Below, in pieces: positions 12,901 through 64,000 of a stretch of 64,000 nucleotides of DNA. The notes beneath the pieces were generated by a model. That model had not been told where the DNA came from and searched no databases. It saw only the letters and a program-made list of their open reading frames with translations. The position numbers and the translations under genes were made by a program. The stretch comes from Limanda limanda (lineage: Eukaryota; Chordata; Actinopteri; Pleuronectiformes; Pleuronectidae): positions 22,409,590 to 22,473,589 of the forward strand of contig NC_083638.1 in assembly GCF_963576545.1 (NCBI RefSeq), given 5' to 3'. Each line of letters starts with the position of its first letter. The stretch's first letter is position 1.

Positions 12901-15900
12901 GCCTTCACTCGTGTCCAACATATCGTATATTATACCTAAACGAGCTGCTACTTCTGCTGCATGGATGTGGTTTGGGTACGAATAAAAATCTGTACTTCCT
13001 ATAAGCTACAGACGAGTCCCCGCAGCAGACTCAAAGATGTCTAACCTCTTTTACCACCTACACAACAATCAGCACAACAGTACAGAGAGTCTACGGATAA
13101 GAGCGGCAAAACAAACTCCAATATTAGATACCATACGGCAAAGAATCATTAACCTGAAAAGACCAGCTACTGTAAAAACGTACATATTGCCTCCATTTAC
13201 ATGAAATTACTTCCATCGTGATGCAATTTTGCTCATATTACACAGCTCTAATCAAAAGGAATACTGCTCATTTAAATAACTGGTGTCACTGCACAATAGC
13301 AACTCAAGCTGTTTGAGCTATACAAACATCATGACACTTGCAAAAGCTACAAGTGGGAATTACTATGTGAAAGTTAAATTGATATTTCTCTGTTAAAACT
13401 GTAATGTTTTGTGAAGACAATAATCAATGTCCACAATAATTATTAGCACTGAGATAAGATTTAAGACAATTTGCATAGGAATAGACAGATGGACATGTTT
13501 GCTGAAAGGCTTGTCAGACCAGTCTGATTAAACACAGACGGCGCTGTGAATTTTTTTTATTTTTCATTTCTGAGGTTTGACAATTTAAAATCATCAGAGC
13601 AATCCCATTTAGTGTGACTTCGATCAGCTAGTTCAGAGAAAATTCAGCTGACAGCCTCCCTTCAGCTATTAATTCATATCCAGCTTCTCCAGTACCTTCT
13701 TACAGCTGTTTAGATGGAGCTTATTATACAATCTTTCTTGAGTAACAAGACACACAAGTCTGATAATCAGCCCATTTTGTGCATTTTGTTTTTGCCATCA
13801 TTAAAACAAAATGGACTGATTAAGAGGTCTGTAAACATGTCAAAGACATTGTTCTCTCTTTTTGTGTATAAGTAGGGCCCTATGAAATCCGTTTTGTTTT
13901 TCCAAATTCCGTTTTGTTTTTTTCCAAATTCCGTTTTTTCCGTTTTCATTTTCATGAATTCCGTTTTTACACTTTAAGCTATTTAAATCATCAGAACGAG
14001 TGTCAAATAAGTGCGAACGAATACATTTATTAAAACATCACAACATTGCACTGTTTTCAGTGCTTCAAATAAGAACATTACATAAATAATAAAGTGCTTA
14101 TAAACTTTTCACAGTGTCCTTAAAGTGTAAAAAATGCATAACTGAGGACTTGAGGACCCTTTTTGTAACAATAAAAAGTGCTTATAACCTGTCCTTCATT
14201 TTAACAAATCATAACTCACCAATGACGATGTTTAGGACGCTACAATCCCGTGCATCCGTTGTTTCATCCACAACCACAGCGAACTTCTTCCCCCTGATCT
14301 GCTTTAAAACGGCAGTCATGTGTTGATCAAACACTCGAGGCAGGTGAGTCTGGCGGAGGCTGCTGGCATTTTGGGGGAGCGCTCCTCCGTGTTTACAGTG
14401 TTTGACTAGAAACGGGCGTAACTTTTTTAGCTTCTCAAGGGGGATGTCAGATGCGGCGCACACAGCCACAAAGTCCTCAATAAACTCCACTCTTGAATCT
14501 GCTGAGCTGATTGTAGACGTAATTGTGGTTTGTAGGGCCGTGCCCTGGCTACGGCTTTCACTGTTTTTAGATGGATTTTTGACTTCAAGTGGTCATCGCA
14601 CGTATCTTTTCCAATCAATAGTATGTTGGCATACTCGGCAAAACAGCTGATTACCTGAGTGATAAAATTGTTTCGGGTATTGTTCCGCTCTGAATTTTGG
14701 GGTTAAAACCGAATTATTAAGCTTTTTGGAAGTTTTAGGCATTTCCGCGGTCAGCCGCGGGCGCTTCAACTTCTTGTTAGGAGCGGGGGCGGGACCTATT
14801 GTTTGCATCCCCGCTAACTAGGCTGGAGTGGTGGACCGGGTGTTTTTAGCATTGTTTTGGGAGTGACTGCTAAACATTCAGTGAGGTTAATGTCACCTGT
14901 ATTGTTTCCCTTTCTCTCGAAACTGAATTTCACCAAAATAATGGCGAATTCCGCTGCATTCCGTGTTAACAGTAGATTCCGTTTTTATTGTCCGATTCCG
15001 TGATTCCGTCCGCGTTTTCGTTATCGCGGAAATCATAGGGCCCTATATAAGGTTCTAAAGGAAAAACAGTCTTTTGTCTGGTTATTAACATTGTGTCTAG
15101 ATAATATTTGAAAATGCTGAGCATGTGAGAACTGCTTGCCTGTATATGTTGGTGCTTTTAACTAATCTTGGGATAATGCATCAAATAAACGTACCTGGAA
15201 GTAACTTGGGTTCCAACTTCTTAATAGGCGGTTCAAAGGTTTTCTTCCCATCAGTCTGGAGAAAAAGCATAATTCACATCAGAGTTAGTTAAACACCAAG
15301 TCATTGGAAAGTTAATGAATTATGGCAAAGCAATCACCTGCTTTTACAAGGGGGAGGGGCGAGAGAATTACAACTCAAATGTGTCCGTTGATTGTAAACA
15401 AAGCACGAGACTTTTAGTAGGACTTTCAAATACCTATTATTCATTGACAGCTGTCATAAAACCATGCTGAATATCCTAACAGCTGTGATGGTTTGTTTTG
15501 GAGAGTTCATGTTGCAAATGTTTCATCTACACAGCATGCAGTAAGTGACGATAAGCCTGTTGCAAGATTTCTGAGGAAAACTAGAAGATACTATTACACC
15601 ATCCACAAATGCTGCTCATACTTGCATATGCAGTGACATTCCTTTAGTGTCTGGGCAGTCCAGTGTTTTCCACTGTTGGCCCTACTTCAGCACAATGACT
15701 GTGAATGAATGACTAAAAGAAGTGCTGAGTTTCAGGTTTAAAAGTGTCAGTGTGTAGGGATCATTCAGGAATTTACCAATATGACTATGTATAAACGAGG
15801 TGACAATTTCTGTATTGCACATCACATCTGATGTAGGTGTAAATACCCTCAAAATAAATCTAATAGCAAGTGATTTAACTTCACAGTAATTGTCTTCTTG

Positions 15901-16931
15901 AAGATCCAATGTGCTCAGGAAAACAAAAACAACAAATAATAGGACTGCACTGTGCAATAAAAAGCTGAATGAAATAGTCAAAGCACATTTTCTTACTTAA
16001 AGAGCTGGAGCTTCCTAAAGTGCAACAACCCATCTCTTCAAATAGTGTAAAGACCTTTACTTAATTAAATAAAAACCACTACCACTTTGGAAAATGTCTT
16101 CAGCTCACACTCAGTCAGCTCACACTCACAGTCCACTCCTCCATTGTTCACCCTGGAGAAGCATTTCCGTGATGCTCTCTCCCATCACTGCAAATGGCTG
16201 ATTTAATCCTATCTTGAAAGCATACACCTTGAAAGTATATAAGTAATTATTGCATTTTCTATTTTAGTCTTTGCTTTGACAGTATGCTGTGAAGACTGTA
16301 AAACCCAACAGTGGCAAGTCCACGACAATAACCTTAATCCTAACCCATGTCAGCTTCTTTCAACACAAACCACTTCCCAACACTCCTGTTGACCAGGTGC
16401 ATACAAACACTGGATTTGTGTGGGTTGCACCACCAGCGTCTGTAAGCAAACCTCTTTCACCTGCTGTACATAATGCATGGGTAAATCCAAGGATGCCAAA
16501 TTATAACAGGATAAACAACTACGATTCACTTTCAGGTTCACTCTGCAAGTTTCAATTCTCTAAATTGTACAAGAGCAGGAAGGAACTCTTGTTGCTATTT
16601 GCCACCTGGGGATAAACACAGTGTGGTTATCCTACAATGCTTCAGCTTTCTGGGGATGCTGGTTTGAAGTCGAATCCCACTACAGCTTGATTTAGATGTT
16701 GTCAGACTTGCCCAGTATCTTCTCATAAGCTCAGGCACACGTCAGACATCCTGGACACCCTAACCCAGTGACGACAGCTCCACAAGAGAACAAACTCAAG
16801 AAATGACCCGACGTTGTTTACTGGCAGTGAAAAGCAAACACCCCCGCTGTGATAAAACCACTCACCTGCACAGGAGGGAGATAACTCTTGAAGGTCGGTT
16901 TCATGGGTTTCATGGGTTTCACAGAGAACAT
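1600..16931 (-). CDS. mtmr10: Myotubularin-related protein 10 (16 coding exons, complete)
   Basis: Sixteen exons on the minus strand join in a continuously open frame of 2,310 nt (769 residues plus stop), with GT-AG junctions and compatible phases throughout. Order: N-terminal KPMKPMKPTFKSYLPP segment; PH-GRAM domain (about residues 43-190, with LWGKLICTNFKVSF, LLLGEHDIPLTCLEQVV, NQKLKFNPTELILYCKD); myotubularin phosphatase-like domain (about 200-600, with WCWSHPNGSALVRM, SLVQLMLDPQYRSLTGF, KEWVMAGHRFLDRCNHL, VWDWSKQF); C-terminal tail ending in SKFLNGARIWLSTETL. The match to recalled human MTMR10 is collinear end to end, better than to MTMR11 or MTMR12. Active family members dephosphorylate PI3P and PI(3,5)P2 through an HCSDGWDRT loop; here that position reads about LQEEEDRDLNC, so no catalytic Cys or Arg is present and the protein is predicted to be a pseudophosphatase/adaptor. 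ATG 16931 was chosen because it matches the family N-terminus and has A at -3. Confidence 0.97.
2212..2875 (-). other. mtmr10 intron 15
   Basis: Non-coding, AT-rich intron between two phase-compatible exons. Nothing else recognised. Confidence 0.85.
2876..3058 (-). CDS. mtmr10: mtmr10 coding exon 15
   Basis: 183 nt, phase 0 at both ends, residues 506-566: DFAKIKAIPQGEDQVVFFPP, then VWDWSKQFSTKDQTLFNNP and ending FTRTK. Acceptor ttacag, donor GTATGT. Contains the conserved VWDW motif of myotubularins. Confidence 0.96.
3059..3436 (-). other. mtmr10 intron 14
   Basis: AT-rich intron with a short TATA-type run near 3404-3424. No other feature seen. Confidence 0.85.
3437..3607 (-). CDS. mtmr10: mtmr10 coding exon 14
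   Basis: 171 nt, phase 0, residues 449-505, beginning SPLFMLFLDCVWQMINQYP and ending KQRTKHLM. The YPAAFEFTETYL block is a family hallmark. Donor GTAAGG. Confidence 0.96.
3719..3891 (-). CDS. mtmr10: mtmr10 coding exon 13 (degenerate catalytic region)
   Basis: 173 nt, residues 391-448: EEEDRDLNCVVSSLVQLMLD, then PQYRSLTGFQSLVQKEWVM and FLDRCNHLKKNDKVE. In active myotubularins this exon region carries CSDGWDRT directly before the SL-Q-LMLDPYYR block. Here the helix is conserved and the catalytic loop is not. Confidence 0.96.
4168..4238 (-). CDS. mtmr10: mtmr10 coding exon 12
   Basis: 71 nt, residues 367-391: AFLKHSAEIVYTLDGKNSSV then ILQ. Starts in phase 2 and ends in phase 1. Acceptor cccaag, donor GTAAAAC. 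Confidence 0.93.
4239..4680 (-). other. mtmr10 intron 11
   Basis: AT-rich intron without recognisable repeats or coding sequence. Confidence 0.85.
4681..4750 (-). CDS. mtmr10: mtmr10 coding exon 11
   Basis: 70 nt, residues 344-367: DPFEESEERWLTSIENSRWL then EHVR. Acceptor tgtgcag, donor GTATGT. Matches the EKWLSSLENTRWLEYVR block of human MTMR10. Confidence 0.94.
4882..5012 (-). CDS. mtmr10: mtmr10 coding exon 10
   Basis: 131 nt, residues 300-344: IFNAITKSHPQRSDVFKSDL, then DKCLPNIQDIQSAFVKVRHI. Acceptor ttgtag, donor GTGAGC. Confidence 0.95.
5160..5248 (-). CDS. mtmr10: mtmr10 coding exon 9
   Basis: 89 nt, residues 271-300: LWCWSHPNGSALVRMASISD, then PLQQRKIEQ. The WCWSHPNGSAL box is a conserved myotubularin structural motif. 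Acceptor ttcaaag, donor GTAGAG. Confidence 0.95.
5465..5552 (-). CDS. mtmr10: mtmr10 coding exon 8
   Basis: 88 nt, residues 241-270: LPEYVVVPVSLADQDLKQYS, then IFFTDNRIP. Acceptor ttctcag, donor GTGAGT. Confidence 0.95.
5553..6258 (-). other. mtmr10 intron 7
   Basis: Intron containing overlapping chance frames on both strands (about 5745-6100). Neither resembles a known family and neither has splice or start features that would support an exon. Confidence 0.8.
6259..6406 (-). CDS. mtmr10: mtmr10 coding exon 7
   Basis: 148 nt, residues 192-241: EDRVNGSTPRGGLQTPIFDR, then PSDWDREVKRTSASGWRVCS and VNESYAISQ. This covers the linker between GRAM and phosphatase-like domains; human MTMR10 has a glycine-rich insertion here that the fish lacks. 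The donor GTTTTTTAAC is weak, but the phase into exon 8 is correct. Confidence 0.92.
6557..6650 (-). CDS. mtmr10: mtmr10 coding exon 6
   Basis: 94 nt, residues 161-192: VCLAIAHYSHPADLHLLFGF, then EYQGRRYHESK. It is too short to stand out as an open frame and was found by matching the family block VCLAIAHYSQPTDLQLLFAFEY. Acceptor ttctag, donor GTACCC. Confidence 0.95.
6651..8660 (-). other. mtmr10 intron 5
   Basis: Two-kilobase AT-rich intron holding one short GT dinucleotide run (6885-6909). No coding exon or recognisable transposon was found. Confidence 0.8.
6885..6909. repeat. (GT)n microsatellite
   Basis: Short GT run inside mtmr10 intron 5. Confidence 0.95.
8661..8803 (-). CDS. mtmr10: mtmr10 coding exon 5
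   Basis: 143 nt, residues 113-160: VNDTKGKKKVLGSNQKLKFN, then PTELILYCKDLRIMRFCFDE and AGPESAKK. Core of the PH-GRAM fold. Acceptor cctctcag, donor GTGGGT. Confidence 0.96.
8804..10070 (-). other. mtmr10 intron 4
   Basis: AT-rich intron. Short chance frames only; nothing recognised. Confidence 0.8.
10071..10143 (-). CDS. mtmr10: mtmr10 coding exon 4
   Basis: 73 nt, residues 89-113: KSHLSHLLLGEHDIPLTCLE, then QVVT. Acceptor ccacag, donor GTACGT. Confidence 0.95.
10144..10635 (-). other. mtmr10 intron 3
   Basis: Short intron. Frames of 129-153 codons on either strand run across exon 4 and into the intron; they have no family resemblance. Confidence 0.8.
10636..10772 (-). CDS. mtmr10: mtmr10 coding exon 3
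   Basis: 137 nt, residues 43-88: EIVVNEVNFVRKCISSDSSR, then DDLWGKLICTNFKVSFIIQD and APPKQ. Start of the PH-GRAM domain. Acceptor catcag, donor GTATTT. Confidence 0.96.
10773..13872 (-). other. mtmr10 intron 2, part distal to the hAT insertion
   Basis: About 3.1 kb of AT-rich intron with no recognisable coding exon, RNA gene or strong repeat. Confidence 0.75.
13867..13872. repeat. Left flanking TATAAG (candidate target-site duplication)
   Basis: TATAAG directly precedes the left TAGGGCCCTA terminus and recurs directly after the right terminus at 15046-15051. hAT elements normally make 8-bp duplications, so two positions would have mutated or the exact terminus is offset by a base. Confidence 0.55.
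13873..15045 (-). mobile_element. Degenerate hAT-type DNA transposon with terminal and subterminal repeats
   Basis: Both ends carry TAGGGCCCTATGA-type termini: 13873 onward, and the inverted copy ending at 15045, where the inverted end reads TAGGGCCCTATGATTTCCG against TAGGGCCCTATGAAATCCG. The outermost 10 bases, TAGGGCCCTA, are themselves a palindrome. TATAAG flanks both sides (13867-13872 and 15046-15051), consistent with the core of an 8-bp hAT target duplication that has drifted. The subterminal regions are packed with ATTCCG/CCGTTTT units on both sides. The interior (14209-14808, minus strand) encodes a broken BED-finger/hAT-like protein. It is inserted in mtmr10 intron 2. Confidence 0.82.
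14209..14808 (-). pseudogene. hAT/CGGBP1-like transposase remnant (frameshifted, C-terminally truncated)
   Basis: Three consecutive minus-strand frames make one protein-like series. The first, 14593-14808, has QTIGPAPAPNKKLKRPRL, MPKTSKKLNNSVLTPKF and a BED-like finger LFCRVCQHTIDWKR. The second, about 14550-14604, continues CDDHLKSKIHLKTVKAVA and supplies the histidine half of the finger. The third, 14209-14545, has SRVEFIEDFVAVCAASDIP, LEKLKKLRPFLVKHCKHGG and GKKFAVVVDETTDARDCSVL, then stops. The DETTDA segment is typical of the start of the hAT RNase H-like domain, and CGGBP1 and ZBED proteins descend from such transposases. The rest of the catalytic domain, including the insertion and dimerisation regions, is missing. 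Frameshifts lie near 14605 and 14548. Confidence 0.75.
15046..15051. repeat. Right flanking TATAAG (candidate target-site duplication)
   Basis: Direct copy of the 6 bases at 13867-13872, adjoining the right end of the hAT element. Confidence 0.55.
15195..15255 (-). CDS. mtmr10: mtmr10 coding exon 2
   Basis: 61 nt, residues 23-43: TDGKKTFEPPIKKLEPKLLP, then a split glycine codon. Matches EPKIKKLEPVLLPGE of human MTMR10. Acceptor ctccag, donor GTACGT. Confidence 0.93.
15256..16865 (-). other. mtmr10 intron 1
   Basis: AT-rich intron between the ATG exon and exon 2. The chance frames at 15682-15981 and 16289-16615 do not resemble proteins. Confidence 0.8.
16866..16931 (-). CDS. mtmr10: mtmr10 coding exon 1 (start codon)
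   Basis: 66 nt: MFSVKPMKPMKPTFKSYLPP then VQ, donor GTGAGT. The start codon (complement of 16929-16931) sits in context aaacaATGt with A at -3. A 9-nt unit (AAACCCATG) is tandemly repeated and gives the doubled KPM. Confidence 0.94.
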
Positions 16932-17189
16932 TGTTTACGTCCGCCCCGTCCGCACGCTCGGCGGCTGCCAGTGGAAAAATAAAGACACCAACCAAAAGGG
17001 GGGAAAGCTCCTGTAAAGATGGACTCAGCCTGACACTTCAGTGGGTAACAACACACTCATAAGGAATGGCTCTCCTCCATTCCGTCACGCAGTCAAGTGG
17101 CACGTCGGACTCGCTGGATGATAAAAAAAAAAGTTGACAGAAGTTCCCGTTGAGACGTCGGTGTTAGCTTGGCGAGCTAGCTAGATTAA

Positions 17190-17510
17190 AGTGCTGCAGG
17201 GAGTTTATAGAAGCCGTCCTGTCGCTGAGGGGAACCGGGTGAAACAGCTCAGAGACCCCCCGTGGCGTGTCCACATCTTCCTTTCCGGCCGCTCCTGTGC
17301 TAGTTTGGCTCGGGGACTTCCTCAAAGTCGGACTAGTTCACCCACACGCAGGAGCTGGTGCTGCGGAGGGCTTAGCGGCCATGTTTATACAGAGCCGAGG
17401 TCCCGCCCTGTTTCCGGGCTCCGCAGCTTCAGTTCTGTCCGGTTCTGTGCCGAGAGTTTCTCTGGGGGAAGCGGAGCCGGACACGAAGCGACTCCGCTCA
17501 TAGTAGCTCA
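17190..17510 (-). promoter_or_regulatory. GC/CpG-rich promoter and 5' UTR region of mtmr10
   Basis: A GC-rich block in otherwise AT-rich surroundings, just upstream of the mtmr10 start exon. It contains CGGAAG/TTCCGG-type ETS-like sites (around 17284 and 17411) and, read on the minus strand, AAACATGGCCGC near 17376-17386, resembling a YY1 element. This is a typical TATA-less vertebrate promoter architecture. Overlapping plus-strand frames (17191-17517, 17267-17503) arise from GC-rich composition and resemble no protein. Confidence 0.65.
17338..17382 (-). other. Possible upstream ORF in the mtmr10 leader (14 codons)
   Basis: Minus-strand ATG at 17380-17382 in context aaacATGG, encoding MAAKPSAAPAPACG followed by TGA. 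It overlaps the YY1-like element. If transcription starts upstream of it, this is a uORF with a strong initiation context; if the YY1 site marks the start site, it may lie at or just inside the leader. Confidence 0.4.
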
Positions 17511-17540
17511 CAGATAGATAGATACTAGTGGACGTGGTGA

Positions 17541-17559
17541 TATATATATATATATATAT
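17541..17559. repeat. (TA)n microsatellite
   Basis: Alternating TA run bordering the mtmr10 promoter region. Confidence 0.9.
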
Positions 17560-20040
17560 GGATACTATTCTGATTTGAGCGATAAAAACAACGATAATGT
17601 TTGTTTGCGTTCATCAAGTGCACCACCCACTGACTACAACTCCCATGAGACCCTGGGAACTTGAGGCTGGACGGGCGTGCCTCTTTTCTTTCTGTTTTTA
17701 CAATAGTTCCGCTCCACACAAACTCATGTGAGAACAATAAGTTGAATGTTCTACTTTATAAAATGAAACTTTTGAAGCTCAAACTTCCATAATTTTTTTT
17801 TATATAAAACATAATAAACTGCAAAAACTGGTATTTTCTTGCTGCCCTCTGTTTTTGCAATCATCCATTACATTTTTATTCCAACAATATTTTTAATTTG
17901 TTTGATTTTACGATGCCTTTAACAGTTCAGAGCCAAGTGTATTTTATCTTATTTTATTCAAGATCTTCCAACAGAGTTACATTTATCTTGTTAGTCTTGT
18001 GCACTAGGTGGCGCTATTGTTTAATTACTGGAGTTTTTTTGGCTGGCTGGAGTTTTGCTTTTCTCTTCACATCTGTTGCTGAGATGTATTCGAATGATTC
18101 AACGCCGAAGATATATATATATATTTAAAAAAAAATTGCATCTCATTTACAACAAAATCACTTATATTTTATTTTTTTGCCCTTTCATGGACATCAGAGA
18201 ATGTGATACACTACACAGACAAGGTCCCTGAAAATTGTTGTAACCAAAAAAATAACGTATCTCTGGCCTTGCTGTACATAACAAATTAGATTTAATAATA
18301 AGTACCTTTAAAGAAATCAAAAAAACTTAAAGACATCTTTTTTGTCTACTAAAATGTAACACCAAAGTATACAGTATTACAGTATATAAAGCTGTTAAAT
18401 GCATGTAATAATGTTGACATTAACAGTGCTTCATTAAATGGATGCTTGCAAAAACTCTCCTTAACTCTTACATAGATTTTCATAATGCTCTTTGTAAATG
18501 AATGCTGTACATCTAAATCAACAATGCACAGATATTTTCAAGATTTTGTCCTAGTGTCTGTTTTGTCCTACAATGTCCACTGGGTGGAGACAAAATACTG
18601 CACCAACAGTATCACCAGTATCACCAAAGCTCACTCATCTTTTCTTTATCCAGTAGAATAGCTTTTGTCTGCCAGTGGTTTGTTGGGACATAGGTGACAC
18701 CTGTTTTATAGGTTGTCGTGGGGAATTTATATTGATTTAATATTCACCTTATACGTATTTGATATAAAATAACACACACTCACACGCACATTAGGCCTAT
18801 GTGTCAGCCGCATACAGAGGCAGCCTGTCAGACAGGTCACACCCAGAGAGTCGCCTCACAGGAGACGGGTTGTGAGCGGAGGAGGCCAGTGCCACCCCTT
18901 CACTTCAAAAGACATTTCCTAAGGAGCTTGTGGATTGTATTTGTCTGAAGAGAGAGTTGGGGTTATTTACAGGACACAATGTGAACTTCTTTTTTAAACA
19001 GTATAGATATAACCCAGTGATACAGAGACACCAGGAGCCAACATCTAACCAGCAAATGATTATTTCACGACAGAATGTAAAGGTCGTCTGATAATGTTGT
19101 GTCACAGCCTTGTACTATTTTGCATATGACACGATTCAGGGAATTGTCAGCTGCCTCTAAACAGAACTGCTGTAGGTCAATTAATATTTGACTCTATAAT
19201 GTTAAAAGGCTTCATTTGGAAAAGATAAATGCAAGCTGATGTTAAAAAGTAATAGACTTCGAAATACTGTTGGAATAAAAGTTGTTATGGATGTTTGCAA
19301 AAACAGAAGTCAGCCAAAAGATATAAATACAGTTTCTACAGGTGTTTTTAAACATTTATTCAAGTTGTGTACTTAAGTAGTATCACTTTTGAGGTACTTG
19401 TCCTTTACTTGAGTATTTACCTTCTCTGCTAATTTGAACTTTCACTCTAGAATCCAGATCATTCAATATTTGCTTGACTACAGTTATTTAATCATTTGGT
19501 TACTAATTAATTTGATAGGATCCGTCCAATAATTCAAAAAGTATTCCATTTACATTACCCGCTGATCTAGAAACAGAAATAAACATATGCCAGGTATAGC
19601 ACTTTCAAAGTCTCATATAGTCCATCCCTTCACCAGAGCTAAATAATGACCAATGTATTTTGAAATAGATTTTAAAAGTTGCTGATCCAGCTTTGAAACT
19701 TAAAAACAATACCTAGCTAAATAATCACTGCTTAATATCTGGGGATTGATTTTCATCCAAAAGCCCAAACATAATGTTTAAAGCTGAAGTCAAATGTGTG
19801 GAACTTTGGACACTGGCCCACTAACTTAAACTTTGCCAAAATAAATTCTTCCTCTTTCTATCTGCATGATGCTGAGTGTTAAAACTCTTCATCTCAATAT
19901 GATATTGAGCCATATTGTGCTGCTGCAGCTGCTGTTGAACCTTTCTTGTCCACTTGTGCCTGACCCTGTTGTTTGGACGTCCCGGAGCTGCGCATGCCCA
20001 GTGTCGTCTCTCGGAGTAACTCATGAATATTTAGTGTCGC
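17560..20040. other. Intergenic spacer between divergent mtmr10 and myo1e
   Basis: Mostly AT-rich sequence with a short (AT)n run at about 18110-18125. A slightly GC-richer patch at about 18800-18900 could be regulatory, but I see no specific site. No coding exon was recognised on either strand. Confidence 0.7.
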
Positions 20041-20106
20041 TCCTCGCTCGGCGCCCCGTGATTGGTCCCCGTGGCCCAGTTTCCTGTGTTATGTTGTGTA
20101 GAGGCG

Positions 20107-20136
20107 ATGTTTGAGGGAATCGGGCTCAGTGTGTGA
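20107..20136 (+). other. Upstream ORF 1 in the myo1e leader (9 codons)
   Basis: ATG TTT GAG ... GTG TGA, encoding MFEGIGLSV. Context gcgATGt (G at -3, T at +4) is intermediate. Whether it lies inside the transcript depends on the true start site. Confidence 0.4.
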
Positions 20137-20190
20137 ATCCAGTGTGAACGCAGCTGCTGTCAGAGTCGAACCCTCCGGAGCCATCGCACC

Positions 20191-20229
20191 ATGGACGGAG
20201 GAGCCGCCTCCACGCTGGCCGAACACTAA
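20191..20229 (+). other. Upstream ORF 2 in the myo1e leader (12 codons, strong Kozak)
   Basis: ATG in context gcaccATGG, a near-optimal Kozak match, encoding MDGGAASTLAEH then TAA. It ends 154 nt before the myo1e ATG, leaving room for reinitiation. Its context is as strong as or stronger than the main start (acaggATGG). Confidence 0.55.
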
Positions 20230-20383
20230 CGGGAATAACATCTGGCGTGAACTTGGATTTTTGTGTTGTCGTCCTGTGGGTTCGGGAAGAAGCGGGTCGA
20301 GTTGAGGGAAAGACTTTGGACTTCACTGAGGCTCCTTACACACAGCAGCTGGACTGCACACAGGGAACACTGTAGAAGACAGG

Positions 20384-64000
<43,617 letters not shown>

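Larger units (their letters stand above)
20041..20383 (+). promoter_or_regulatory. myo1e promoter and 5' UTR
   Basis: GC-rich segment immediately upstream of the myo1e start codon. It includes an inverted CCAAT box (GATTGG at 20060-20065) and GC-rich sequence near 20050. Transcription probably starts between about 20070 and 20150, but the exact start cannot be read from the sequence. The leader would hold two short upstream ORFs (20107-20136 and 20191-20229). Confidence 0.6.

Noticed and set aside
1600..16931. Alternative assignment as MTMR11 or MTMR12
   Set aside because: Exon-by-exon wording, especially LLLGEHDIPLTCLEQVV, LADQDLK and the C-terminal SFPFTPVGNLCRRSI..STETL, follows MTMR10 from start to stop.
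17191..17517. 108-codon plus-strand frame in the mtmr10 promoter
   Set aside because: GC-rich composition keeps frames open. The reading is arginine/serine-rich with no family resemblance, and the strand is antisense to the mtmr10 leader.

Overview
The window is nuclear DNA from a ray-finned (teleost-type) fish. The evidence is two vertebrate genes with compact coding exons, GT-AG introns throughout, long CA/GT and GGAT microsatellites, and several copies of an interspersed repeat that I recognise as teleost-like. There are no bacterial operons, CRISPR arrays, rRNA genes or phage genes. Nearly all open frames longer than about 60 codons outside the exons listed here are chance frames in introns or read-throughs of microsatellites.

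Left part (about 1,600-17,400, minus strand): a complete 16-exon coding region for myotubularin-related protein 10 (mtmr10). The spliced frame stays open from ATG 16931 to a stop ending at 1600 and gives 769 residues, against roughly 777 in human MTMR10 as I recall it. It has a PH-GRAM module and a myotubularin phosphatase-like domain whose catalytic Cys-x5-Arg loop is absent, so it is predicted to be a pseudophosphatase. Its GC-rich first exon/promoter lies around 17,190-17,510. Intron 2 carries a degenerate hAT-type DNA transposon (13,873-15,045) with palindromic ends and a BED-finger/CGGBP1-like transposase remnant in three frames.

Middle (17,510-20,040): an AT-rich intergenic spacer between two divergently transcribed genes.

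Right part (about 20,050-64,000, plus strand, running off the window): 24 coding exons of a class I long-tailed myosin, closest to MYO1E (myo1e, one of the fish myo1ea/myo1eb type). The part present is the ATP-binding motor (P-loop, switch I, switch II), converter, one IQ motif and most of the TH1 membrane-binding tail, 908 whole codons in all. The end of TH1, TH2 and the SH3 domain must lie beyond base 64,000. The first coding exon contributes only the ATG and is followed by an intron of about 15.2 kb, rich in microsatellites and interspersed repeats.

The two genes are head to head with transcription starts probably 2.5-3 kb apart. Their human counterparts are both on chromosome 15 but far apart (MTMR10 at 15q13, MYO1E at 15q22). 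Both products act at membrane/phosphoinositide interfaces (an adaptor-like myotubularin and a lipid-binding motor), but nothing in the sequence shows that they work together. I saw no clear undescribed multi-gene system. The most noteworthy items are the ATG-only exon with upstream ORFs in myo1e, a promoter-proximal uORF/YY1-like site in mtmr10, the hAT element with ATTCCG subterminal repeats, and a few perfect hairpins and extreme simple repeats in introns.
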